64,000 nt of DNA from Vanilla planifolia (taxonomy: Eukaryota; Streptophyta; Magnoliopsida; Asparagales; Orchidaceae), in NCBI GenBank assembly GCA_023846275.1, contig CM043875.1, positions 25,028,851-25,092,850 of the forward strand, given 5' to 3'. A model generated the notes under the pieces. It was not told where the DNA came from, did not search any database, and was given only the letters and a program-made list of their open reading frames with translations. Below, piece by piece: positions 11,643 through 25,200 of this stretch. The position numbers and the translations under genes were made by a program. Position 1 is the first letter of the stretch. Each line of letters opens with the position of its first letter.

Positions 11643-12840
11643 TAAGGATAACACTAGCATATAAGCCACTTGACTTACCCTTTCCATAATTTAGAAAGAA
11701 CTAACATACTTTGGTATCAACCTCCTTATTTTTCCAAATCTAAAAATTTCGATTATAGGGCTTACTTTAAAAAAAATGTATTGCCTTCTTTAATTCTATA
11801 TTTTTATGTTTGGTATTAAAGTGTTTCTTTTGTCTACCTTGGGTAATTTGAATTTTTTAATTGATTAGTTTCATTTTTTTCTATGGCTTCATGTACAAAA
11901 TTAGGTGTAATAGTTGTTTTTCTTTTTGTTCAATCCAACACAAAAGGGATTAGCATTTTGTTTCATATAAAACCTCCTAAGGTGCCATACTAATTTTTGA
12001 TAAAAAAAACTATTATTATAAAAATTCAATTATGGGCAAATGATTTTTGCAATTATTTACAAAAATCAAGAATATATAAGCGAAGTAAATCCTTCATATT
12101 TTTCATTAGATTTTCTAATTGAACATCTTTTGGGGATGAAATGTGATGCTAAAATTTAATTTTGTAACAAACATTTGATTTACTTTTTTTTTCTAAAAAT
12201 AAGGTATAAATCTTAAATATTTGTTAGATATAACCACTTTTGCCACTCCATAAAGGCACACAATTTGATTTACATACAAAATAGCTAAAGTTTTCTTAGA
12301 ATTAGTACTTTAGAATCTAAAAAAATATGTTATTTGTTAATTTATTAGATATTACACAAATATAATCACATTCTATGGATGGCATGGGCAAGCCAATATA
12401 AACTCTATGGTGATATTATTGTCATTTCCACTTAAGAATTAGCAATGCTACAAAAGTCCACTTGGCTTTTGTTGCTCTCATTTTACCAACATATTATGAA
12501 TTTTTAGTCCATTCTACAACATCGTGCTTCATTCTTAGCCACTGATAATTTTGTTTTAATTCATAATACATCTTTCTTACTCTTACATGGATAGAAAATT
12601 TAGAATTATGAGCTTTAGGCAACAATACTTACTTTAGCTATTGATGATTTACAATACAAAATCTATCATAAAATTATGAAATTTCATTAACATCTAAAAT
12701 AAAATTAAAGGCACACCTTTCTTCAACTTTCTAAATCACTTCACATGGCTTCTCATTTTGTTGTTGATCCTCTTTGATGAAATTTTTATCAATCAAGTCA
12801 TATTGGTAGTTGGGATAATGAAAACAATTTCAATGCATTT
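11643..12840 (-). pseudogene. Gypsy integrase relic
   Basis: The minus-strand reading includes MYYELKQNYQWLRMKHDV (zinc-binding/core entry), KWKWDNITIEFILACPC (usual form KWEHITMDFVxGLP) and, nearer 11.75 kb, FFKVSPI and IMERVSQVAYMLVL (usual FLKVSPMKG and ILERVGEVAYRLxL). Several stops and frame changes interrupt it. It is part of the same element as the RT at 13.6-14.2 kb. Confidence 0.85.
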
Positions 12841-12899
12841 CTCTTTCTAATTGATATTTGTTAATTTCAAAAGATATTTGTTATTTATCAATTTAAACT

Positions 12900-14230
12900 A
12901 AAAGCATATTAGTATTTGATTGTGGCTTAATGCATTAGTGATGACATTAGCCCTAACAGGGTGGTACAATATATCTACATTATTATCTTTAATATTTTCT
13001 AGTCATCTTCTTTTTCTTAGATTTAATTCTTTTTTAATAAAAATATATTTTAGATTTTGATAATCATTAAAAACTTCACATCTTGTTCATATATATAATA
13101 TCTTCAACTTTAAAAATAATGATTATTAGTTCTAAATCATGACTAGATGCTTCATTTCATGTGGCTTTTATTGACAAGATTCATAAATAGTTTTTTTTTT
13201 TTACTATTTTGCATTAATACATAGCCTAGCCCTTGATCTAATACATCACTAAAGATTTAATCTCATTTATTGTCTTTTTGTAAGTTAATAATTGAGGCTA
13301 TCATTAATTTTCCTTTTAAGGTTTGAAATTTTTCTTCACAAGCTGGATTCAATTTGACTTTAAGTACCTTCTATGATAGTTTCATAAAAGGCCTTATTAT
13401 TTTAAGTAATTGTTTGAGAAATTTTTAGAATATATAACTAAACCTAGTAAACTCTACACATCTAACACAATGGTGGGTTGTCACTACTTCACAATAGCTT
13501 AGATTTTTTGTAATTCAATAAAGACCCTTACAATATGTCTTAAGAAAGAATGTTGAAACAAGCAAAATTTGCATTTTAAAATTTTTTTGAAATAGTTGGT
13601 GTTCCACAATGTTTGCAATACAATATATAAATTGTTTGCATGCTCTCTATAGACTTTGAATTACTAATATATCATTAATGAGAATAAAAATAAATTGATC
13701 TATGTATATCTTGAACACTCTATTCATAAGATCTAAAAAAATAATAGATACATTAATTAAGCCAAAAGACAACACTAAGAATTTATAATGTCTATGTGTT
13801 ATGCAAAAAAGTAATCTTGATAATATCAAATGTTTTGAACTTCAGTTGTTGATATCTCAATGCCAAATCAATTTTAGAGAAGATAATTACATCTAGTAGT
13901 TAATCAAATACATCATCAATTTAAGATAAATGTATTTGTTTTTTATTTTGATTTTATTTAGTTTTCTATAATTAATAAACATTCATAGATTGTAATCTTT
14001 TTTCATGAATAAAATTGGTGCTTTTCATAAAGATACATTGAAATGGATAAAACTCTTATCTAATAGTTCTTGAATTTATATATTCACTTTTGTAGTTTGA
14101 TTATAGCTATCATACATTGACTTTTAATATTTATTTTGCTTTAGGAATAAGTTAAATTTTAAATTTTATTTCTCAATATGGAGGCAGTCCATGTAATTCA
14201 TTAAGAAATGTGTTAACATATTCACAAACA
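12900..14230 (-). pseudogene. Gypsy reverse transcriptase and RNase H relic
   Basis: RT: KAPILFMKKD, FINYRKLNK (usual CIDYRxLNK), HYKFLVLSFGLINVS (usual YEFLVMPFGLTNAP), FLDLMNRVFK, and LINDILVI where the catalytic FIDDILVY is usual, so the second catalytic Asp pair is damaged. RNase H: a SDV..QGLGYVLMQN segment (usual SDAS..GLGCVLMQ) near 13.2 kb, then KYIFIKKELNLRKRR and ILYHPVRANVITNALS near 12.95 kb (usual YHPGKANVVADALS). Many stops. The only uninterrupted piece is 13647-13829. Confidence 0.9.
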
Positions 14231-14379
14231 ACCGAATACATCTTATAGCTTTTCAAACTTTTGATTTAGTACTTCAATATATAAGAAATCTTACTCTTTA
14301 TGTGCTTTAATAATAGATATAAAAGAAAACTTTCTTCCTTTCTCATATTATATAATATATTCCCCTTCTTTGGTCTTTT

Positions 14380-14590
14380 CTTTTATCAATTTTTTGATAA
14401 ATCAATTTTAACTTGATTTTTATAAAACCAATTCATGAATAGCATAATATCAAACTGTATTGAAATAACTACTATTAATTTAATAGGAAATTCCTTCCTA
14501 AGAATTTCAATTATCTCTTTCAAAAACTTATCAATTTTAATTTCACTACCATCAGGTACTTTAATGATTAAGGCAATACTCACTTGCTAA
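14380..14590 (-). pseudogene. Gypsy aspartic protease C-terminal fragment
   Basis: The open frame contains EFPIKLIVV followed by FDIMLFMNWFYKNQVKID, matching the usual FDVILGMDWLxxHxVxID that closes the gypsy protease domain. The DTG-type active site would lie upstream (towards 14.8 kb), but I could not read it with confidence. Confidence 0.75.
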
Positions 14591-15149
14591 GATGACAAGG
14601 ATAATCTCTAATGCAAATGATAAGAGATAAAAGAATGAGATGCTCTACAATCATATAGAAAGAGAACAGTGCTCAAATAAAAGAATACCTATAATAACCT
14701 CTTTGAAGCTCAAAGTATTATATAGAGATATAGCATACACTTGGAGTTGACCACCCCTGCTTGAACTTTAACCCCTATTAGAACCTTCTTAATGTAGTGG
14801 TAAAAATTTTACCTCTTCCTTTATCACTTCCTAACATTATATTTTGGGACTCAAATCCTTCCTCTGATATAGCTCCAATCTAAAGAAAAAATCTTACCAT
14901 GTGAACTATATTTTTATAATAAAACATTTTAACTTGTTTTTAGATTCTTAAGAATATTCTTCTTTATGAAATTTCTTTTAATTTATGTATTTAGAGGCCT
15001 TTTCATTGGAAACTATTTCAAATATACCATTATAGACACTAAAGTTTGGTCATCTTTCACCAAAGTTTTTATTTCGTCATCCTCTTTTAAATTTCTTCTA
15101 AAAAAAGGCTTAAGTTTTATTCCCATGGATTTTTTTTCTTTCTTTTTCT

Positions 15150-15560
15150 CCTCATTTTTCAAAGTTTCTATAGCCAATAAGTTTTGTTCTAATAGTTAGG
15201 ATTTTTTTACCAACTTTATAAAATTAATGGTTGTTTAAGCAATAAGAGCATTTTTTATTTCAAGATTTAGTTCTCTTCTAAATGAGAAGCCCTTATAGGC
15301 TTTAGAACAAAATGCATTATGTGTATATTTAGATAACTTGGAAAATTCTCATTCATATTCAGTGACTATCTATCCCTTTTTAGTTGGATTTGCTAATAGT
15401 TTCTTCATTTACTCTCTTGTTAAGGTAGGGATATAGCATTATTCAAAGTCCTCTCCTTCCACATAATACTTTGCATGGGTTTATTTCTAAACTTAATATA
15501 GTAATGTGAGGTGAGATTCTAACCAAAAATCAACATTATCTTCTACAACTATGATATTTA
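15150..15560 (-). pseudogene. Gypsy gag fragment
   Basis: The minus-strand reading gives VTEYE.EFSKLSKYTHNAF near 15.35 kb (usual gag form SVxEYExEFxxLxxYAP), then NLEIKNALIA and LLEQNLLAIE, in the order of a gypsy gag. Stops are frequent. Its N-terminal part was not found: sequence right of 15.6 kb looks like an unrelated insertion. Confidence 0.65.
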
Positions 15561-15599
15561 AACAAACATTTCTATTTTCAAGCAAAGAATATTGTTAAA

Positions 15600-18500
15600 A
15601 ATATGATTCATATTTTATTTATCCATCATTTTGTAGATGAAGGATTAGTTTTCCCTTAAGTGAGTAGTCATTAAATATCCCAAAGGTGAGAATAAGAAAT
15701 TCTAATAAATTTAAAAAATATGATGTTGAAAAGAAGAGTATTAAAAAATAATTTATGATTTTAAATAAATATAAGTTATAAAATAATATTTTTTATTAAA
15801 ATATATTTTTTATAATTTTAATAATTTTTTTTTGGAATTTTATAAAGATGTTTTAAGATTTTAATGTATTATATAATATGATAGCATATGAAAGTACAAT
15901 AAGATTGAGGAGAGATTTAATAGTGTGGAAAGATTGGTTATATAGGATTAGGTCATGTGAATATGATTAAGATAACACATAAGTATGATAAGGCATAATC
16001 AATTATAGGTTGAAGCAATTCAACAAGATAAGGAAGGGGTTTATTGAATAGTATGATGATGAAGTATCGCATGGCATGATCGGAAGAGAGAGTGAATGAG
16101 TATGGGGCAAATGTGAATACACACAAAAGTGACTAAAGATCTTACAAGATAATCATGATATCGTATTAGGTCATTAATACATAAGAACAAATAATCAACA
16201 AATAATATATTATCATATAGTACAAATGATACAAACATACAAGTATGATTATGTATAGAGCCTAATGCTTAGTAATATAAGTATAACAAAACAAATGTAT
16301 TAGTATGATTATATATAACTAGGGATCTATAAATATATTGTATAATATATTATGACAAAAGTTTATTGTATCATACAATTAGACAATGAGAAAATGAAGT
16401 GGGCTCTATGTGAAATCGTTAATGAAAAGTTATCCTAAAATGATAATACAATACAATATATCCATATGATTAATACATAAGAATATAGAATATCATTAGT
16501 TATAAGTTACAAGGAGTTATTGTATTATATGACAATAAGATCATAATAATATAATAAAAAACGAATGTAAATTTAAGTAAGATAAAAAATATATAATACA
16601 AATTTGATAATCATATTTGTATGATTTGTAGAAACTAAATAAATTAAGGAGCCTTTGTTAATGATAAATAATTAAACAAATTGATATTAGATGAGTTTAA
16701 GTAATGAGAAGCCTTCGTAAATAAAATATTAGAAGGTAAAAAAATATCCACATAAAAGAACACAACTATTAAAGATATTTGAATTGCTTAATATGTGAAA
16801 AGTCATAAGAAAAAGTATAAATAAGATATTATTTGTAACTTAGAAAGTTTTTTTGAGAATTTTAAGAGGTGTAGCACTCAACTATAGCTAGTTGAGAAAA
16901 GAGAAAAGCAATTGAATATATTCTCAAGAGCTTTGGAAAGAAGTTATGCAAGAGGCTAAAGCAAGATTGAGAGAAAAAAAAATCTCTGACACTATAGTAA
17001 CTAAGGAATTAAACAAGACTTAAACCTTAGTGAGATTATTACTCGAATTTAAAATGTAGACAAAACTTATGCATATGTGTATATATTTGAATGTAATATA
17101 TATTGTTAGCATAGATGCTTTGATTGATTGATTGAAAAAGTTAAATTAGAGATGTATGAAATTAGAATGATATATATAGAACATGATTATTTTGATGCAT
17201 GATGCTTGTTAAAATTTATATATTTAAGAGATTATTAAAAGATATAATTTAGGAATGATGATAAATAGTAAGTATATTATATATCATGACTTATAAATAT
17301 CTGTGATGCTTGAGCATTAATAATGTGTTATTTTGATTATAAGTTATTTATTGATTTAATTATATGATAATAAATATGTAAAGAAAGTTATTTTATGATA
17401 ATAGTCATAAAGTTAAGAAAAAAAAATGAAAGCGTAATGAAAAAAAATAGAGACTTAATGAAGGTAAGGTAAATAATTGAAACGAAAAAACGTAAGATTA
17501 TCATAAGTGACAAATACTATTTAGTAATAATGTATTCTTGATATAAGTCAAATGAGCTTTCTCCAAACTATTTAAGTGTGAAATAATATATTTCTAAATA
17601 TGTGCAATTTGTTAATTAAATTAACTTTTCTTTATGCCAAATTTCTAAATAGATAAAAAGGTATAAATAGCATAAATAATGCGTAAAGGTGCAAAATATT
17701 CTTATGTATAGCAATCACGCACATATTTTTACTTTGCTTTTCTTTAAATACCTTTATATTTTATTTATATTATATTATTATAAATGACCTTTGTATATGA
17801 TTATCCAAATATTATAATATTTTTTTATATATGTATAGTTATTTATTATTGAGTTAATGTTGATTGACTCATGCTTATTTTGACTTAACAAATTAGATCA
17901 AAGGAAAATACTTTATGAGGTTACTATGATAGAATGAGAGCTAACACATGATCTGAAAAAAATACTATAATTATCACTAAAGTTTTTATTTTTGTGCTTA
18001 TTTTATTTGAACAAAAATTATAATTAAAGGAATTGTAACCATTAATTTTATATGCACTCGTGTCTTTAAAAAAATATAAAATATATTATGTTTTACTTTA
18101 TTGTAAAAGATGTTTCTTTTACTTGATTTTAAAACTATAAAAGTTTTCTTTTGTTATGGTTTTTATAAAAACTAAATAATGATTTCATAAGTTTTCAAAA
18201 TTTTAAAAGAAAAAAAAAGAAATTATATCATGATACTAAAATCTAATAATGGTTGTAAGCAGTCGCCATAGTCACAAATGCTGAAACTGATCAAGAATTT
18301 ATCTATATCATAACTTTCTCTTTGTTATGTAGTGGGTATAATAAATGAAGAGGTAGGTTGCATAAGGTTGTCTTAATTTTTCTTATTGTTCTACCTCTTT
18401 GTCTCTTTTATAGGCATGAGACTTTAAATCCTCCTCCCTCATCTTTTCTTGAATTACATTTTGCATTAATATAGAGATACCTAAATTATGAATATTTAAT

Positions 18501-18690
18501 TATGTTATACATGTCTGATGCTATGCATGTCATGCAAGTGTCCTCAGTCAATAACCCTTGTAATTCTTATTAATTTTTCTAGAGAATGTCAACTACGTTG
18601 GTACCAACTTGTCACATCTTGTCTATATTAATTACTAATTCAACTATAAATAGAGTAATTATACAAAAATGTGGACATTCAATTTTTCCT
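15600..18690. other. Unassigned AT-rich insertion-like stretch
   Basis: No coding similarity recognised. The stretch lies between gypsy gag and the right LTR-like block. It is rich in AGTATGAT/CATATG-type words at 15.9-16.6 kb. A TATAAATAAG near 16815 is followed by a transcript-leader-like stretch with several Ser/Arg-type purine runs, as in an LTR in plus orientation. The boundaries are unclear. Confidence 0.35.
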
Positions 18691-20736
18691 TAAATTGGTG
18701 GTGTGACAATATTACTTCTAGCTAACTTTTTTTATTTATTTCTTCATGTTATCCATATATCCTTTAAGTTTAGTTTTCCTTCTCTCTCTCTTGAAGCTTT
18801 TAGTATTTTCCCTCATCTTCTTTTACATCTTAAGAAAATCACATTGATAAGGGAAATTACTATAGATTTTTTAAATTAAAAGGGGTCAAATATGTAATTT
18901 AATCGATTAATAAATAATATATTCTTATCTATAAGAATCCTAAATATAATATATATTTTAAGAACTAATCCCAATCCCTACCATTCTCGAGTGCATTTGA
19001 GATCTTTCTCTCACTAAGTTAGTTGAACTCGAAGTTTCCTGTCTCACTAGTGACAAGAGCTTCAATCATCGTCAAAATCTCAGTGGAATCACCTTGATGA
19101 GGAAAGTTATTTTCTTTCTAACATAATGAATTCCATGAGTTTCCTAAATTAAGAAATGAGTTTTTTTATATAGCTTTAGGTTTCTCTCATTTTTGACAAG
19201 GGTTGTTAATATTATGTCTTAATCAAGTTTTTATCTTACCATGAGGTTAATTGGAGGGAGAACGTCGACACAATTGAAATATTAGGCCTTGGGAAAGTTG
19301 AAACCTAAGGGAAAATAAGGTGAAAAAACCAAATTATGATTTTGTAAAGAAAGTGAAGTTAGGAAAATTTTGAGATTTCACTGAAGAATTTGTTTAGTGA
19401 GTTTTTATAAAATATTGAACTTGATATGCTCAATGTCCTTTTTTATTTGGCTATAAGTTAGAATATTGTATGCAATGAAGTAAGGCTTGTCACTTCTTAG
19501 TAAGTTCAATTCAAAGAGCATAAATTAATGAGAAATAAAAATTAGGCATGCAATATGAAAAAAATAAAGCACAACATCAAAACTTTAAGGTAGGCATTCT
19601 GGCACATTTTATATATGTTGCTTGATATAATGTTAAATGGTAAAAATGATCTTGTGTAAATGTTTTTGCACAATCTTTATGATGCCTTAATGTATTATGC
19701 TATGTCAAAATTTATTATATTGTGTAGAAGATAATCAAAAGAACAAGAACATAAAATCTTGCCTTGATTTATGTGTTGCTTATGTAGATAACATGTTAAA
19801 TTAATAAAATAAATAATTCATGAATGATAATTATGACATTTAACATGATTTAAAATGCATGAACATGAAAATAATTTAGTTAAGTCACTTGTTGTTTAAA
19901 TTACTTATTATTTGGATGAAGTTAATTGTATGACATGACTTATACATGAGTATTAAAAGATATGATGATACAAGTATTATAAGATTATACTACAAATATG
20001 ATAGAAAAAGATATGTAATAACTTATGAGTCATGTGAAATAAATAATTTGAAATGTTACTAGAAATAGAAGCAATAAATCGCATAATTATGATGTGGTAC
20101 TTGAGTAATAGCTAATGACTGATGTTCATAGAATTGAGATTTATTGTTGTTTTATTAGCTAGTGATAGTGGGTCACATGATTGAGTTTTTAGTGTATATA
20201 TAAATATATATAAAAGTAAAATGAATGATAGAACATCTAATGCATGAAAGTATGAAATAAACAAATAATAATAAAATATTTATTATAACAAAGTAAATTG
20301 ATAAAATATTGATTAACAATCTTGAGAGAGAGCAAAAATAATAACATGATCATCATAAGATTTACATATTTAAGTAAAAACAAACATTGATAAATTAAGA
20401 AAAGAGATAAAAATAAATAAGATATTATATGTGTATATTTTTGTGTGGATGTGACATATCTTTATATAAAATGTTATATTTTAAGCATAAATTGATTAAT
20501 GATTGTTTATTCTCATGTTTGATATATATGATCTAGACCCTACATATGGCATGGCCATTGTTTATTTGTTTTATATATATTTAATAGTTAGATGTAGCAT
20601 ACTCATCCTGTGATAATTGACTTGCTCTATTCTTTTGACATTAATATTTCATGATCATAATGTAAGGATGAATAAGTATAAATAATGACTTTTTATTAAG
20701 AAATACTTCTAAAAATGTTTTGTAAATGAACTCAAA

Positions 20737-20862
20737 TTGTACCAATCATAATTTTGTATAATATAAACATGTATTTATATGGATCCAATGGATAGTTGTG
20801 AATTTATGCAGATGAAAATTTGGATATGTGGGTGGATGTGTAAATAAAGATATATGCATATG

Positions 20863-20896
<34 letters not shown>

Positions 20897-21430
20897 TGTA
20901 TATCTATATATATATATGTATATATATATATGTATACATATATATACATATATATATATATATATTATGTGTGTGTGTGTGTGTATAGTTTTGAATGTGA
21001 ACAAATATTAGAAGATGTTTTGTGTATTTGAAAGTTAAAATTTAGAAAAAAATAAAATTTTTAATGAGTAAGGATCTAGAAATTAGATAAGTGCCACTAC
21101 AACGAAAAAAAAATAAACTAAAATTGTACTTTCTGGTTTTGTATCATGTACAAATGTATCAATATAAATTTAATAGATAATTGTGATTTTGTGTAGATAA
21201 AAATTTGGATATGTTGATGGATGTGTAGATATAAATATACATATAATTATGTGGATGGGTTTTGAAGGTATGCATTTCTTTGAATATATGTGTGTATTGT
21301 ATATATGTATTCAAAATAGTAGACAAAATTCAAAAAAGATTTTGTACTTTTAAAAATTAGAATTTAGAGAAAATAAAATATTTTATGGGTTGATATCAAG
21401 AAATTAGGTCATAATTATGATGTGATAAGT
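20737..21430. repeat. Diverged ~385-bp tandem duplication
   Basis: Copy 1 (about 20737-21100) and copy 2 (about 21120-21430) share AAAATTTGGATATGT followed by GGATGTGTA, GAATTTAGA/AAATTTAGA, and ATCAAGAAATTAG/ATCTAGAAATTAG in the same order. Copy 1 contains an expanded microsatellite. Confidence 0.65.
20861..20984. repeat. Compound microsatellite (GTAT)n(AT)n(GT)n
   Basis: Starts with about eight GTAT units, then AT-rich dinucleotides, then a GT run near 20968-20984. Open frames through it on both strands are artefacts of the repeat. Confidence 0.95.
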
Positions 21431-21765
21431 AGGGTCCTCACAATGTGTTTATATTTGTGGATAAATATTATTTCTCAATTATTTTTCTTAATTCATAATA
21501 AATCTGACTAAGCTCTAGAAATTATAAATCAAGAATTAATAGGTTCTTTTTAGTGAGCTAATTTCAATGTTTTGTTTACTTTAACATTGAATACAATTAT
21601 ACAAAATTTTATATGTTTGGAGATAATACCATAATAATATTACTATATTCTTACTTTAAAACAAAAATTTTACTTGATGATTATAAATTAATTACATGTT
21701 TAGTCTTATAATTATGACATCACAAAATAATTATCTCATAAAAGAATTACATTTTATAGATGCCA

Positions 21766-23390
21766 TGCATTATAACCACTAAGTCATTGTTATTTATCTA
21801 CTATGTATTATATTTTTATATTTTTTTATCTACTTATAGTTAGTAGTTTATCTTCTATGCATATTTTATTTATTTTTTACTTATATTATAGACTAACATA
21901 TAGATATTTATAGAATTGAGATTTTCTTAGAGGTTATAGTTGATAACTTATGAGAAAGAGGTTATTTCTTCTGAGAGTTTTGTGAAACTTTTGAATGAGA
22001 AAAACTTTTTATGTACTTATATGATAGTTATTGTATCAAAATATTATTTCAACTTTAATGTTATGGTATTTATAGTTTTGAGACGTGTGATTATTTATAT
22101 AGTTGTTTATTTGATATATTCTTTAGATTTATGACTTTTTCATCACATTCACTTTATTTTTGTTTGTGATTACTGCATAAGATGGATTTTGGAGCCTTAA
22201 TTGATACTAAATTGGCGAAGTAATAAAATGATTATCTTGTATGATTGGGTTTTTTTTATAATTAATTAACAATAAAATGGAGGGATTAGGTTATAAATGC
22301 TTGTGAGTTTCATAGCTTTGATATTATCAAGAACTCTAAATTCCGTATTTTTGTGAGAACATTGTGAGATTTGGTAAATTGAGATTAGAACACAATTTTT
22401 GAAATAAAACAAAAACAAAATTACTCTTTAACTTTTAAAAGTGGTTTAAAGTAAATTGTAATAATTTAATATCAGTGATGGTTTAATATATTTTTTTCAA
22501 ACTTAGTGATAAGGCTCATATATGAGCTATCAACTATAGTTAAATGTTGTCATATTTGAAAGAATTTATTATGATATAATTTAGTGAATTTCAATGACAA
22601 TGATGAGAACTTGAAAACAAAAAATCTTATATGACATTGTAAGAGCATAAATGACATATTACATAAATATAAATAAACTAATGTATTTTATATTCTTAAG
22701 ATAAATTAAGCAATATTTAAGCATGGCATATTTTAGCATAGATAAAATAAAAATAACGCTAAATCGCTTAATTTCATTTCTTTATGATGCAACTTGGACA
22801 TTGTTTTTGCGCCACTTCATATTGAAACATTAAGCTTAGTTGCCAAGTGTAATGCATAGTGCGTTCATCAATATGTTGATAGCTTTTTTAAATGAATTAC
22901 ATAGACAAGATTGGGAAAAAAAGCATGAAAATCAACATGGATAGTGCAAATCACTTAAAATGAGAACATGAGCATATCAAATGTGTTTTTAGCATGATTA
23001 TAATTGAAATATCTTATCATGAGGCATTGAGATGATATTTTCTTATGTTGTATTGATAATACCTCCTTTGGTTGGTATACATTGGCCTACTTTTATTGGA
23101 GTTAAGCTTTATCTAAATCTCTAACAGTTCTTAAAAGTAATATTTCCTAACAACAACAACGATTTAACCAATTTATGATCGCCAAGAATAACATTGACAA
23201 AGCAAAGAAAAAGATCGACATGTATTTGGAGTTGTTGAGACAAAAATACATATGCTCTATTAAAAAACAGTAACTACTATGTTCAATAATAAGGATTGCT
23301 ATTTAAAAAGAGTTTTTGAAAAAAAAATTAAGAGACTAAAATGAAGTTTTGTTTAATTCTTCATTTTTTTTATTACATGATATGTTGGTC
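21766..23390. other. AT-rich stretch, nothing recognised
   Basis: No exon, LTR end or transposase-like reading was found. Both strands are dense in stops. Confidence 0.5.
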
Positions 23391-24029
23391 GTATATAATA
23401 AAACTCCCAGACAAGTGAACAGTTACAATGAAAGTCTCAAAACAAGGAAACAAAATAAGCAAAAACGAAACCTAATAAAACACAATAAATTAGAAATCTA
23501 ATGAAAAACTAAAATAGGAACCTAATGAAAAATAAAAAGAAATAATTATCAAATAATTAAGACTCGGATCTTTTTCAAAAATTACATTTCATTTGTCCAA
23601 ATTTACTACAAATACTATTATGTAAGAACATTCCATACTTGTAACCAATTGAGTATTAAATTTTCAAGAGCCTCTCTCAAGCTATAGTCTCTATTAAAAC
23701 AAATTACACATTTTGGATATTTGATGGCTACCTCCCTAAAGATATTGAAAAGTTATTGAAAAAAGTAATTACAAGGAATATTGATTGAAATTGCTCATGT
23801 CCCTATCCCTTGGTTAGTGCATCTACTAATTAATGTTGCAAAGAGACATCATAAAATGCATAAGCTTTCTTATAGAATGACAATCTAATTCATTATATTA
23901 TTTTAATGGAATAAACTTTAGTGCAATATGTATGAATGAATTATAATTACAACATAGGTTAGTTGGTCTTAGAACTTTCATGAATATGTCTTTAAGAATG
24001 TATGTTAATCATATATCTTTTTGATAGTT

Positions 24030-25200
24030 TTAGCATGACATAAGATTCTATTTCAATCGAAGATGGTGACATTATTAATTGTTTCTTAGAGTGCCCAATA
24101 AGTGTTTCTTGACCCAAAATGGTAATAAAGTGTATATCGAAACTTTTTGACATTAGGCATACCCCCTAACACAAGCTCTATATCATAATAAGCTTCAAAA
24201 ATCAAATCATTATTCTTTTAATCAATCATTCCTTTATTTGAAGCATCACTGAATTACTAAACAACTCGATTTTCCATCATCTCATTTGGTATTATTAGGT
24301 ATTTAAGAAATTAACCAAACAAACGAACCACATAGAACAAGTCTAGCCTAGTTAAATGTCAAGTACATCAATCATCCAATATGTCTTCTATATTCAATTG
24401 GATCATGCATTGGATCTCCATCTTTTGATGAGAGCTTATGATATTGAGTAGTAAGAGCATCTCTATTCTCGTATTCTTTGGTTACATCATCCTAATAATG
24501 CTCCTTATTTATTTAAGTTAGTTGAGAAAAACTCTTTTTATTGTCTTCTTTACTTGAAGCCCAAGAACGAAAGTCAATTCTCTTAAATCTTTAATCCAAA
24601 AATAACTCTAGATATATTGCATAAATATTTTGCTTCTAACAGCATCATTTCTTATAAGTCTAAATTAATCCATAAATATTAACTATTTTGCTTCTCTCTA
24701 TTGAAATTCATAATTAAGAAGAATCTTGAAAAGTTTACCAAATCACTTTCTAGATACTTGTTTTTGTTTATAAGTTTACTTACACAATTTGTAAACTAGC
24801 TTTTCATTGGAGTTAAATGAACCTTATAATATCTTCATGAATACTTCTTTGTCCAAATCAGCATTTACCTCAACTTGATATAGTTCTCAAGCTTTTATAA
24901 TAAGAATTATAATGAGTCATTTGACAATGATAAACTTAGCAATGGTGTAAAAGTCTTATTGTAGTCAAGCCAATTGATTTGGTTATATATCTCTATGAGA
25001 GCCTAGATTTGTATTTCTTTGTAGTGTCATTTGGAATGTATAAGACTTGTGTTTCCATTTGGGCTTAATAACCTTCTTTCTTTTAAGGAAATTCAACAAA
25101 GCTCCATGTCTTATTTTTGTTCAAGTTCTTAACTCATTATCAAGTGCTTCTCTCCATTTTGGGTCTTGGAAGGTTTCTTCAAATGTGCTTTGATCAATAT
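24030..25200 (-). pseudogene. Copia reverse transcriptase and RNase H relic
   Basis: RT starts with FQDPKWREALDNELR (usual D.KWxxAMxxEL) near 25150. It continues with KKVIKPKWKHK, IYQVEVNADLDKEVFMK-like sequence near 24850 (usual QLDVxxAFLxGxLxExVYM), and SNEKLVYKLCK. RNase H near 24.1 kb shows YHFGSRNTYWAL then SSIEIESYV (usual SSAEAEYxA). Stops and frameshifts throughout; no YVDD box could be read. Confidence 0.85.

Larger units (their letters stand above)
18870..21460. other. Insertion-like stretch splitting the right gypsy LTR
   Basis: Blocks that adjoin in the left LTR-like region are 2.6 kb apart here. The insert is AT-rich, has no coding similarity I can recognise, and includes a ~385-bp tandem duplication and a microsatellite at its right side. 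Confidence 0.4.
9420..21765 (-). mobile_element. Decayed Ty3/gypsy retrotransposon with nested insertions
   Basis: The minus strand carries, in order from about 15.56 kb down to 10.48 kb, recognisable but stop-riddled gag, protease, RT, RNase H and integrase of a Ty3/gypsy element. LTR-like flanks support its extent. Blocks at about 9500-9660, 9720-9775 and 9775-10375 match, in the same order, blocks at about 18690-18860, 21465-21545 and 21545-21765. The right copy is thus split by about 2.6 kb of other DNA. A solo LTR (10588-11637) and an unassigned stretch (about 15.6-18.3 kb) also interrupt it. The strong A+T drift looks like old methylation-driven decay. Outer ends are approximate. Confidence 0.75.

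Noticed and set aside
20746..21031. Tyr/Ile-rich frames on both strands
   Set aside because: Translation of a microsatellite.
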